Made by a program: the position numbers and the translations under genes
Assembly (NCBI RefSeq): GCF_900188385.1
Contig: NZ_FZOI01000002.1
Location: forward strand, 1 to 64,000
Direction: 5' to 3'
Length of the DNA stretch: 64,000 nt
Source of the DNA: Azospirillum sp. RU38E
GTDB lineage: Bacteria > Pseudomonadota > Alphaproteobacteria > Azospirillales > Azospirillaceae
Notes under the pieces: generated by a model
Told to the model about the DNA's origin: nothing
The model's database searches: none
What the model saw: the letters and a program-made list of their open reading frames with translations, nothing else
Shown here: positions 1 through 7,407 of the stretch, piece after piece
How positions within the stretch are numbered: position 1 is the first letter of the stretch
Layout: every line of letters begins with the position of its first letter

Positions 1-62
1 AAATCTTCCGCAAACTGCGTGGTCGCCGCAGGGTAAACACCACGCCACGTAAGCTCCGCCAT
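1..62 (-). CDS. Dihydrodipicolinate synthase / N-acetylneuraminate lyase family protein (5' end only)
   Basis: Only the first 20 codons lie in the window; the gene runs off the left edge. The ATG at 62 is preceded on the minus strand by a strong GGAGG about 7 bases away. The N-terminus reads MAELTWRGVYPAATTQFAED, typical of the start of DapA-family class I aldolases, whose first strand carries a G-V-x-PA-x-TT-x-F pattern. Because it sits downstream of a secreted DUF5695-like protein and a GH43 enzyme, a role in sugar-acid catabolism (for example a 2-keto-3-deoxy sugar-acid aldolase or dehydratase) is more likely than lysine synthesis. That is inference from context, since the catalytic lysine lies outside the window. 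Confidence 0.7.
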   Translation of the reverse strand, partial: MAELTWRGVYPAATTQFAED

Positions 63-86
63 CGTAAATCCTCCGTTGAATTGATA

Positions 87-98
87 ATCGTATACTAT
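87..98. promoter_or_regulatory. Operator-like palindrome ATCGTATACTAT
   Basis: The site sits 25 bases upstream of the DapA-like start, in a short AT-rich gap. It contains the palindromic core GTATAC and fits the T-n-G-T-n3-A-C-n-A pattern usual for FadR-type GntR repressors of sugar-acid regulons. A close relative (ATCGTATAATAT on the minus strand) lies at 2978-2989. Regulation by a GntR protein is inferred; no regulator gene is in the window. Confidence 0.4.
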
Positions 99-128
99 AT
101 AAATTCTCGCTTTGCCAAGCAGGAATGA

Positions 129-2876
129 TCAGGGGGCGGTCAGGCGCAGCGTCAGCGGTGTCTGGCCCAGCGGGATGCTGTAGCCCTCCCGCTCCAGAAC
201 CGCCCCCGGTACGGTCAGCCGCTTGGCCGATGGGGTCATCGCCTCCAGATACAGCCGGGCGACCGGTGTATGGGGTGTGGCCGGGTCCAGGGTCAAGCTG
301 ATCTGGCCGCTGGCAGGATTATAGGTAGCGCGGGCGATCTTGCCCGCCTCCAGCGTGATCCATTGGCCGGCTGGCGCGATATAGAGCCGGCTGCGGGCGC
401 TGTCCTTGGGCGTGATGATGATCTCCTCCCCCGATTGGCTGACATCGCCACCAAAGCCCAGCCAACCAAAGGTAGGGTGATTGACCAGATAGGAGGCCGT
501 GGCATAGGCATGGCCGAAGAAGCCCATGCCGTAATCCCCGCTATAGGGATCCCATTTCATCATGTCCGGCCAGGCATGGAAGGCGGCTGACGAGAAGCCG
601 TCCTGATCGATATTGGTGATGCCGCCCAGCAACCCGCCATAGGCAACCCGCAGCAGATGGAAATCAGCCGGGTCACGGCGATAGGCATCGAACAGGGGCA
701 CCGCATTCAGGGTGGAGCCATAATGGTGAATCTGTCGCTCCACCCGCGCATATTTGCCGCCATAGAGGAAATCCCAATAGCGGCGGGCATTGCCATTATA
801 GCCCCAGCTGGGCAGGGTGGGATCATAGCCCAGGATCACTTCCCGGGTGGTATCCGCCTGCTGGGCATGGCCGAAATAGCGCATCCAGGCATAGACTTCC
901 GGCTGCCCCGTGGAATCCCACGGCATTTCGGAGCCGAACGGGTATTTCAGCGATTTCCAGTGATCGGCCCGGCCCTTCATCAGCCGTTCCAGGGTGGCGG
1001 CTTCTTCTGCCATGCCTTCGCGCCGCAGATCGCGCAGGATATCGACGAAGACATCACCTTCCACCTGACCGAATTCGGCATAATGTGGCGCGTCGCGCAT
1101 CATGGCGACGATGGTGCGCCAGGCCCAGCGCAGATAGAAGGCGGCGTCATGTTGCTTTACCATACCCGGATGGTTGCGGGCGGTGCGGTACAGCACCCAA
1201 TGGCCGAGCGCCACATGCGGGTAGTTAAAGGAACGGCCCAGATCGCCGGCCCCCTTCTTGTCCCAGGAGGTCCAGCTTCGCCATTGTTCTGGGTTCTTGT
1301 ACAGGTCGGGAAAGCGCGCAGGATCGTAATAGAACAGGCTTTTCTTGACGGCACCCGCCTGCGGCCCGTCGGCGACCTGCAGGTCGCCCAGCACCGTTTC
1401 ATTGACCAGCTGTTCGATCCTGGCGACCTCCGCCGGGTCGGGATTATCCAGCTGTTTCAGGGTGGCGGCCACCCAACTGCCGCCACCACCCTCATCGCTC
1501 ATCCCGGCGATCCAGACGCGCGGTTCGACATCGACGATCTTCCCGGCTTCCTTGTCATAGGTCAGGATGGCGGGGGAACGGCCGAACGGGTCGCCCTTGC
1601 CTTCATACCATTGCTGGCGGGTGGAAAAACGGCCGAGATCGGCCATCACCTGGGCCAGCGGCTTGGTCAGGAAATAGCTGATAGTCTGCTTCTGCCCGTC
1701 TTCATAGGTGAGCGTCAGGCGGACTTGCCCCCAGCCCTTGGCCTGCAGGGACAGGCGTGTCCAGCCATTCACCTCCCCGTCGCGGCTGGCCAGCAGGGCG
1801 CCTTCCGGCTCGCTCTCTACCGTCTTGATCGGGCTGGGCGCCTTCACGAACAGGGTGCCGCGCTGGTCGGTTGGCAACACATAGCCCGGAATGCCCACCG
1901 CCACCGGCCGGCCCTGTGCCGCCAGCACATCCTCAATGGCGCGGATGCTGGGGGCCTCCACCAGCCGCACCCCGACTTCCATCACTTCCCCCGGTGCCAG
2001 GGTGCGGCTGGTGGGGCGGTTCCATTGTTCGCCGGCCTGTTGCCATTCTCGTTCCGCCATGCCGGCGGAATGCACCATCCAGTCGTAGAACCCTTCCGAC
2101 GTCTGGCCGCGCGGGCTTTTGTCGGTGAACAGGGAGCCGGCGGCTTCCTTAGGGTTTTTCAGCGGGCTATAGGCCTCCAGCGGCGTGCCGGGGCGGGGCA
2201 ACACCAGCAAAGCCGGGCCATGGCCATTCAGGCGGGTCACCTGAAGATAGCCGGCATCGCGGCCAATATAGGGATCGACGAAACTTGCCTGGGCGTGCGC
2301 CTCTTCCAGCGAACGGCCGGTCAGGATATTGTCGAACACCATCGGCATCCCCAGCGCGCCAATCTCCACCGGCTGAGTGGATCTGTTGGTCAGGCGGAAG
2401 ACCAGGGCGGGGCTGCCGCCCTCATTCAACCAGCGCCGTTCCACCGCCAGCGGAATGCCGTCGCCCATGCTGGCGCTGATATCGGCCGCCGCGATCACAT
2501 CGCCCCCGGTGGCCAGCGTCCGGATGGGTTTGCGCGTTTGGGCAGACGCGAAATCCCGCCATTCCCCACCGGCCTGCCGTAACCGCAGGTTCAAATCGCC
2601 CAGATGGTTATAGCCGTCGCCCGCCCGTTCGGGCAGGCGAGCGGTGGGCACGAAGCTGAAACCCGGTTCCGACGCCGGTGACAGGCGGGCCAGCGTCTGC
2701 GTATCGCGGCGCAGGGCCAGGTGAAAGCTGCCCACATGATGATCGCTGGTGGCCACCGGAGCGTAGACCGGCTTTTCCTGCTGCTGCGGCTTTCCCTGGG
2801 CCGGGGTGGGGGCGGGAAGGGCGGCGATCACCGTACCGGCCAGCAGGGCGGCGGCAAACAGGCGTGCGGGCTTCAT
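129..2876 (-). CDS. Large secreted DUF5695-like protein, probable glycan-active enzyme
   Basis: The product is 915 aa. I chose the ATG at 2876 because GAGAGG lies just upstream; an in-frame ATG at 2888 has no ribosome site. A signal peptide is visible (basic MKPAR, a hydrophobic stretch, then APTPAQG), so the protein is exported. The first ~400 residues look beta-rich and the rest is Trp/Tyr-rich and helical, the layout of (alpha/alpha)-barrel carbohydrate enzymes with an N-terminal beta-sandwich. I recall such proteins as DUF5695, with no function I can state firmly. It is divergent from a GH43 gene and followed by a DapA-family gene, so hydrolysis of arabinan- or xylan-type oligosaccharides is a reasonable guess. 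No catalytic residues could be assigned. Confidence 0.7.
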   Translation of the reverse strand: MKPARLFAAALLAGTVIAALPAPTPAQGKPQQQEKPVYAPVATSDHHVGSFHLALRRDTQTLARLSPASEPGFSFVPTARLPERAGDGYNHLGDLNLRLRQAGGEWRDFASAQTRKPIRTLATGGDVIAAADISASMGDGIPLAVERRWLNEGGSPALVFRLTNRSTQPVEIGALGMPMVFDNILTGRSLEEAHAQASFVDPYIGRDAGYLQVTRLNGHGPALLVLPRPGTPLEAYSPLKNPKEAAGSLFTDKSPRGQTSEGFYDWMVHSAGMAEREWQQAGEQWNRPTSRTLAPGEVMEVGVRLVEAPSIRAIEDVLAAQGRPVAVGIPGYVLPTDQRGTLFVKAPSPIKTVESEPEGALLASRDGEVNGWTRLSLQAKGWGQVRLTLTYEDGQKQTISYFLTKPLAQVMADLGRFSTRQQWYEGKGDPFGRSPAILTYDKEAGKIVDVEPRVWIAGMSDEGGGGSWVAATLKQLDNPDPAEVARIEQLVNETVLGDLQVADGPQAGAVKKSLFYYDPARFPDLYKNPEQWRSWTSWDKKGAGDLGRSFNYPHVALGHWVLYRTARNHPGMVKQHDAAFYLRWAWRTIVAMMRDAPHYAEFGQVEGDVFVDILRDLRREGMAEEAATLERLMKGRADHWKSLKYPFGSEMPWDSTGQPEVYAWMRYFGHAQQADTTREVILGYDPTLPSWGYNGNARRYWDFLYGGKYARVERQIHHYGSTLNAVPLFDAYRRDPADFHLLRVAYGGLLGGITNIDQDGFSSAAFHAWPDMMKWDPYSGDYGMGFFGHAYATASYLVNHPTFGWLGFGGDVSQSGEEIIITPKDSARSRLYIAPAGQWITLEAGKIARATYNPASGQISLTLDPATPHTPVARLYLEAMTPSAKRLTVPGAVLEREGYSIPLGQTPLTLRLTAP

Positions 2877-2977
2877 ACTGCCTCTCATTGTTGGGGGAAG
2901 GGCGGGCCGGGGCCGTCTCCCGCGCGTCAGTCTCTGTCGGGAAAAAAGCTACCGTTGATGGGGGCGTGACGCAATAA

Positions 2978-2989
2978 ATATTATACGAT
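2978..2989. promoter_or_regulatory. Second operator-like site, between divergent glycan genes
   Basis: On the minus strand the site reads ATCGTATAATAT, matching the 87-98 site at 10 of 12 positions. It sits in the AT-rich part of the 165-base gap between the divergent DUF5695-like and GH43 genes, about 53 bases before the GH43 start, so it could control one or both. Shared regulation is inferred from motif similarity. Confidence 0.4.
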
Positions 2990-3041
2990 ATAAAATATGG
3001 GGGATGTTGGGATGAACGGCCCAGAAGTCGGGAGGGGTGAG

Positions 3042-4625
3042 ATGAAATGGCGGGTTTCCGGTCTGGCGCTGCTGTTGCTGGGGATTATGTCCGCCGTTGC
3101 GCAAACAGCCACCCCGCAGAGCTTCAGGGTCACCGGCAACCCGATCCTGTCCGATGGGCGTTATTATTCAACCGACCCGGCCCCGCTGGTGGTGGGGGAC
3201 AGGCTCTATATCCTGGCCGGCCGGGATGAGGCGCCGGCGGACGTCAATGATTTCATCATGAAGGAATGGCAGTTGCTCAGCACCAGCGATCCGGATTCCG
3301 GGCACTGGACCCATTATCCCGCCATTGCGCGACCGGAGGCGGTTTTTGCCTGGGCGGAACCCGGACGGGCCTATGCCGGGCAGATTGTTCAGGGGCGGGA
3401 TGGCCGCTTCTATCTCTATGCCCCGGTGTTGCAGCGGGATAGCGGGGCGGAAGATCGGTTCGCCATTGGCGTGGCGGTGGCGGACAGCCCGCTGGGGCCG
3501 TGGCGGGATGCGCATCCCGCCGGCCCCATTATCTCCCAGCAGGTGCCGGTGCCCAACCGTATCCAGAATATCGACCCGACGGTGCTGGTGGATGATGATG
3601 GCCGCGTTTTCATCTATTGGGGCACGTTCGGGCGGCTGCGCGCCATGGAACTGGCGGCTGACATGGTGACGCCCAAAGGGCCGCCGCAGGTGATCGACAC
3701 GCTGACCGGCTTTTTCGAAGCACCCTGGATCATGAAGCGCAAGGGTACCTATTATCTGCTGTATGCTGGCAATAATGCCGGACCGCGCAGCGCCTGCACC
3801 CCCGCCTTGTACCATGCCTGCCAGGCCTATGGCACCGCACCATCACCGCTGGGGCCCTGGACCTATCGCGGGGTGCTGCTGCGGCCGGTCTCCTCCACCA
3901 CCTCCCATGCGGGGGCGGTGATGTTCAAGGGGCAATGGTATCTCGCCTATCATACGGCGGATGCCAGGGGCGGCGGGCATTTCCGCCGCGCCGTGGCGCT
4001 GGACCGGTTGGAATGGGATGACACGCGCAAGCCCGCCGCCATCCTGCCGGTACAGCCCACGCGGGCACGCCAAGTCCCACCGCTGCCCAGCCGCAATATT
4101 GCCGGGGCGGCCACCGCGGTGGCCGCCAATGATCCGATCCCCGTGCGCTATTGGATCAAGGCGTTGAATGACGGGATTGTCCGGCCCGCCCCCCTGCCGC
4201 CGGACATGTGGGGCAGCGGGCTTGGCGACAAGCCTGCCCAAACCTGGCCCACCCAAACCTGGATAGAATATCGCTGGTTCGCGCCGGTGCGGCTGAATGC
4301 CAGCCGAATCTGGTTTGTGGCCGACCAGCAGTCGGGCGCCGCCATAGGCATGGCACCGCCCGCCGCCTGGCATCTGGAGGTGTGGGGGCAGGGGGGCTGG
4401 CAACGGCTGGAACCGCTGGGTGCCTCCTATGGTACGGCATCGGGGCGGTTTCAGGAGGTTCGGTTCAATCCTGTCACGACCCGCTGCCTGCGGGCCGTTT
4501 TCACCGCTGCTGGCAGACCGGATGCCCCCGCCGCCATCGGTGTGCAGGAATGGGAGGCGCTGGCGCCGACCAAAACGCCGCCCGCCCCACCCCCCGTTCC
4601 GGCGGCACCGGCCTGCGGCCCCTGA
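3042..4625 (+). CDS. Secreted glycoside hydrolase family 43 (arabinofuranosidase/xylosidase type)
   Basis: The product is 527 aa. The ATG at 3042 is preferred over 2997 because GGAGGGG precedes it at good spacing and a signal peptide (MKWRVSGLALLLLGIMSAVA, cut near AQT) begins there. Residues ~25-345 form a five-bladed propeller of the GH43 type with the usual three acids: the base in STDPAP (about D45), the pKa modulator in NIDPTV (about D178) and the general acid in FFEAPW (about E226). Residues ~370-510 look like a beta-sandwich carbohydrate-binding module, followed by a Pro/Ala tail. It probably removes arabinose or xylose side groups from plant polymers in the periplasm or outside. Exact substrate specificity cannot be read from sequence. 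Confidence 0.87.
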   Translation: MKWRVSGLALLLLGIMSAVAQTATPQSFRVTGNPILSDGRYYSTDPAPLVVGDRLYILAGRDEAPADVNDFIMKEWQLLSTSDPDSGHWTHYPAIARPEAVFAWAEPGRAYAGQIVQGRDGRFYLYAPVLQRDSGAEDRFAIGVAVADSPLGPWRDAHPAGPIISQQVPVPNRIQNIDPTVLVDDDGRVFIYWGTFGRLRAMELAADMVTPKGPPQVIDTLTGFFEAPWIMKRKGTYYLLYAGNNAGPRSACTPALYHACQAYGTAPSPLGPWTYRGVLLRPVSSTTSHAGAVMFKGQWYLAYHTADARGGGHFRRAVALDRLEWDDTRKPAAILPVQPTRARQVPPLPSRNIAGAATAVAANDPIPVRYWIKALNDGIVRPAPLPPDMWGSGLGDKPAQTWPTQTWIEYRWFAPVRLNASRIWFVADQQSGAAIGMAPPAAWHLEVWGQGGWQRLEPLGASYGTASGRFQEVRFNPVTTRCLRAVFTAAGRPDAPAAIGVQEWEALAPTKTPPAPPPVPAAPACGP

Positions 4626-4657
4626 TGCCGGGGCTCATCACGGCCGCAATGCCACTT

Positions 4658-4735
4658 TCACCCAGCCGGCACCCAGCCGGGCCGGCGCAGGTCGAACTGG
4701 CGATAGGCTTCCAGCACATCGGTGACCGCTTTCAT
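4658..4735 (-). CDS. Possible 25-aa peptide coupled to the DUF892 gene
   Basis: The start codon overlaps the stop of the upstream DUF892 gene as ATGA (4732-4735). The peptide, beginning MKAVTDVLEAYRQF, ends at a TGA at 4658. It has no recognisable domain and no ribosome site of its own beyond possible translational coupling. It could be a real small protein, the decayed start of a longer gene, or chance. Only the coupling geometry supports it. Confidence 0.2.
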   Translation of the reverse strand: MKAVTDVLEAYRQFDLRRPGWVPAG

Positions 4736-5223
4736 CGCTTTTCACCTGTCAGCAGATATTGCTGCACGATGGCTTCCAGATTATCGCGCAGCCAGCCGGC
4801 CATCGCCTCTTCCTCCCGCCGGATCGCATCCATGGTGGCGGCAATGCCGGGCTCCCCGGCGGCGGTGGCGGCGGCGACCAGCACCGTATAGTTCGCCACC
4901 TCGAACTGTTCGAAGGCATGGCTGAAGACGCCGCCCTTCACCACCTCATCCTCGGCGATGGCACCGGACATGGCCTGGGCAAAGCCGGTCAGTGCTGCCA
5001 GCCCGGTTTTCAGGGCGGATGTATCGGCCCCCAGCTGGTGCAGGCACTGCTTTACCTGCTCCGCCTGGCTTTTCGTCTCAGCAATATGCTGTTCCAGCCT
5101 TGCGGCCAGGGCGGGATATTGGCGCAGGCGGCCATGCATGTTCTGCATCATCTTTTCCGCCTGGATTTCCATGGCATAGGCATCGCGCAGCCAGTCGATC
5201 AGATGGTCGCGGGCGGTGTTCAT
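4732..5223 (-). CDS. DUF892 / YciE-like ferritin-fold protein
   Basis: The product is 163 aa. The start at 5223 is chosen because GGAG lies six bases upstream; in-frame ATGs at 5229 and 5235 lack this. It shows the family pattern of a four-helix bundle starting LIDWLRDAYAMEIQAEKMM, with Glu/His residues at the positions that bind metal in ferritin-like folds (the AEKM and HIAETKSQAEQ segments, and a late EEEAMAGW helix). YciE-type proteins are stress-induced and of uncertain biochemical function. It lies 134 bases downstream of a second DUF892 gene on the same strand, and the two may share the upstream promoter. The paralogues are clearly diverged. Confidence 0.85.
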   Translation of the reverse strand: MNTARDHLIDWLRDAYAMEIQAEKMMQNMHGRLRQYPALAARLEQHIAETKSQAEQVKQCLHQLGADTSALKTGLAALTGFAQAMSGAIAEDEVVKGGVFSHAFEQFEVANYTVLVAAATAAGEPGIAATMDAIRREEEAMAGWLRDNLEAIVQQYLLTGEKR

Positions 5224-5357
5224 TCTCATCTCCATGGGTGTTGTTTTCGAACAGGAAACAGCATTGGGGCGTGGTGTGCCGCAGCGCCGCGATGAACAGG
5301 CGTTCAGGCACCACCGGCGATCCGGTGGTGCCCGTGGCGATTGGGCTTTGCGTCGTA

Positions 5358-5852
5358 TCACGCCGCCTTGGCGTTGACCTGTCCGGTGGCCAGCTTGCTC
5401 AACAGCGCGTCGGTGCGCTTTTCTTCTTCCAGCGTCTGGCCCAGCAGGTCGGCGGCCTCCTCCAGGCCCAATTGCTGGGCCCAGGTGCGCAGGGTGCCGT
5501 AACGGCTGATCTCGTAATGCTCCACCGCCTGGGCGGCGGCCAGAATGCCGGCATCCAGCGCCTCGCTGCCGCTGAAATCCTCCATCACCTCCTTGCATTC
5601 CTCAATGATGCCGACAATGGCATCACAGGTCTTGCCGCGGGGGGCCTTGCCGATCAGATCGAACACCTTGTCCAGCCGTTCGATCTGGCCTTCGGTTTCG
5701 CTGCGGTGCTGTTCGAAGGCCTGGCGCAGTTCGTCGGACTGCGCATTCTTTGCCATGCGGGGCAGGGCGCGCAGGATCTGCTTTTCGGCGTAATAAATGT
5801 CCTTCAAGGTCTCATGGAACAGATCGGTCAGTTCCTTGGGCTGCTTGGCCAT
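5358..5852 (-). CDS. DUF892 / YciE-like ferritin-fold protein
   Basis: The product is 164 aa, the normal length for this family. The start at 5852 has AGGAG seven bases upstream. It carries the conserved opening ELTDLFHETLKDIYYAEKQI, then EQHRSETEGQIERLDKVF and the late VEHYEISRYG segment, which contribute Glu/His to a di-metal-type helical bundle. YciE-like proteins are usually induced by general or osmotic stress. That agrees with the EcfG-like promoter found 64 bases upstream. It is probably co-transcribed with the neighbouring DUF892 gene. Confidence 0.9.
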   Translation of the reverse strand: MAKQPKELTDLFHETLKDIYYAEKQILRALPRMAKNAQSDELRQAFEQHRSETEGQIERLDKVFDLIGKAPRGKTCDAIVGIIEECKEVMEDFSGSEALDAGILAAAQAVEHYEISRYGTLRTWAQQLGLEEAADLLGQTLEEEKRTDALLSKLATGQVNAKAA

Positions 5853-6297
5853 GAAAAGCTCCTGGATTTTGGGGGGTGATGACGCCCCGTCGGTGTGGGG
5901 CCGTCCATGGTGCTAAACCCCGGCTGGGAGGTGACGTTCCGTCTCCAAACGGGGCAACACGCCTGCCCGATCGCCCCATTTTTGCGGTTCTGCCGCCCGT
6001 TCACCCGGATGGGCGGGGGCGGCTGGAACCGGTTCATGAACCCTGGGCGGTCACGCCATCGCCGTAAGCTGTTGAATAACAGGAGTGTTTCTTAATGGAA
6101 ATATCTCCCCGCGGGCAGAATCCATCCGACATTGCTGTTTATCAAGGATTTGTGAGGGAATTCACCGGCGTTACCCCAAACGAAACATCTCTATCCGATA
6201 TAGTTTGTATCTTTAAGGAAACCAACGCAGCGGCCCCCTGTTCATGCGGAAACCCATCTTCTTCTTCCCATGAAATTCCCATGAAAGCGGGGGCGCA
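5853..6297. other. Intergenic region upstream of the glycan cluster
   Basis: These 445 bases separate the DUF892 genes from the seven-gene glycan cluster. Besides the EcfG-like site, the right half is AT-richer than its surroundings and holds a palindrome TATCCGATA at 6192-6200, followed by TATAGT, a possible -10. An ATG at 6095 with AGGAG upstream opens a frame that overlaps the real gene at 6298 and has no domain, so no gene is called. The cluster promoter is presumably here. Confidence 0.5.
5916..5940 (-). promoter_or_regulatory. EcfG-type general stress promoter (GGAAC-N16-GGTT)
   Basis: On the minus strand GGAAC (5940-5936) is followed by 16 bases and GGTT (5919-5916). Alphaproteobacterial EcfG sigma factors use GGAAC, 16-17 bases, then a GTT core. 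The predicted transcript would have a leader of roughly 60 bases before the DUF892 start at 5852. The same spacing and -10 sequence occur before otsB, which strengthens the call. Confidence 0.5.
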
Positions 6298-7407
6298 ATG
6301 TTGGGGACTTTCCTCATTACCGGTGGTGCCGGCTTTATCGGCCGGCATCTGGCGCGTGAGTTGCTTGCCCATGGCCACCGGGTCCGCATCCTGGATGCGC
6401 TGGTGCAGCAGGTACATGGCGACGGGCTGCCGGATCTGCCCGAGGGTGTGGAGTTCATTCAGGCCGATTTGCGTGACATGGCCGCCGTTTCCCGGGCCCT
6501 GGAAGGGGTGGATGGCGTTTATCATCTGGCGGCTGAGGTCGGTGTCGGCCAGAGCATGTATGAGATTGAACGCTATGTCAGCGGCAATGATGTCGGCACC
6601 GCCGTGCTGTTGCAGGCGATGATCGACAAGCCGGTGCGCCGCATCGTCGTCGCCTCCTCCATGAGTGTCTATGGCGAAGGGGTTTATGTTGACAGCACCG
6701 GCCTGACCCATGACCGGGTGCGCCGCGATGGCGGTCGCATGAAACAGGGTCAGTGGAACCCGGTCAACCCGCTGGGCAGCGAGCTGACACCGGTGCCCAC
6801 GGCAGAGGAAAAGCCGGTCGATCTCGCCTCCATCTATGCGCTGACCAAATATGCCCAGGAACAGGCCGTGCTGATCTTCGGTCGCGCCTATGGGGTGGAG
6901 GCGGTGGCGCTGCGGCTATTCAACGTGTTCGGGCCGGGTCAGGCGCTGTCCAACCCCTATACGGGGGTGCTGGCCAATTTCGCCTCCCGCCTGGCCAATG
7001 GGCAGGCGCCGATGATTTTTGAAGATGGCCGGCAGCGGCGGGATTTCGTGCATGTGCGCGATGTGGCCTGCGCCTTCCGGCTGGCCATGGAACGGCCCGG
7101 CATTGCCGGCCACCTGTTCAATATCGGCAGCGGGCGTTCCTATGCCATTGCCGATGTCGCGCGGATGCTGGCGGATGCCATGGGGGCGGGGCTGATCCTG
7201 CCCGATATTCTGGGCCGCGCCCGCTCCGGCGATATCCGCCATTGCTTTGCCGATATCTCGCGTGCTCGCGAGATGCTGGGCTATCAGCCCCGCTATCTGC
7301 TGGAAGACAGCCTGTATGAAATGGCCGGCTGGGTGGCGCAGATGGAGGCACATGACCGGGGCAGCGAAATGCGCCGCCAGTTGGAACAGCGGGGCCTGGT
7401 GTCATGA
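6298..7407 (+). CDS. NAD-dependent sugar-nucleotide epimerase/dehydratase (extended SDR)
   Basis: The product is 369 aa. It has an N-terminal Rossmann motif GGAGFIG (residues ~8-14), a catalytic Ser in VASSMSVYG, and a YALTK motif (Tyr-x3-Lys) near residue 180, preceded by an insert rich in NPVNPLGSEL. These mark an extended short-chain dehydrogenase of the UDP-glucose 4-epimerase type. The substrate is probably a nucleotide sugar but cannot be named. It is the first gene of a cluster in which each stop overlaps the next start as ATGA. It likely supplies an activated sugar to the downstream glycosyltransferases. The start has a GGGGG stretch five bases upstream. Confidence 0.88.
   Translation: MLGTFLITGGAGFIGRHLARELLAHGHRVRILDALVQQVHGDGLPDLPEGVEFIQADLRDMAAVSRALEGVDGVYHLAAEVGVGQSMYEIERYVSGNDVGTAVLLQAMIDKPVRRIVVASSMSVYGEGVYVDSTGLTHDRVRRDGGRMKQGQWNPVNPLGSELTPVPTAEEKPVDLASIYALTKYAQEQAVLIFGRAYGVEAVALRLFNVFGPGQALSNPYTGVLANFASRLANGQAPMIFEDGRQRRDFVHVRDVACAFRLAMERPGIAGHLFNIGSGRSYAIADVARMLADAMGAGLILPDILGRARSGDIRHCFADISRAREMLGYQPRYLLEDSLYEMAGWVAQMEAHDRGSEMRRQLEQRGLVS

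Noticed and set aside
657-2582. 641-codon plus-strand frame opposite the DUF5695-like gene
   Set aside because: No domain content; the opposite strand encodes a coherent secreted protein.
6095-6622. 175-codon frame with AGGAG upstream before the glycan cluster
   Set aside because: It overlaps the epimerase gene in another frame for over 300 bases and has no domain; at most a leader peptide.
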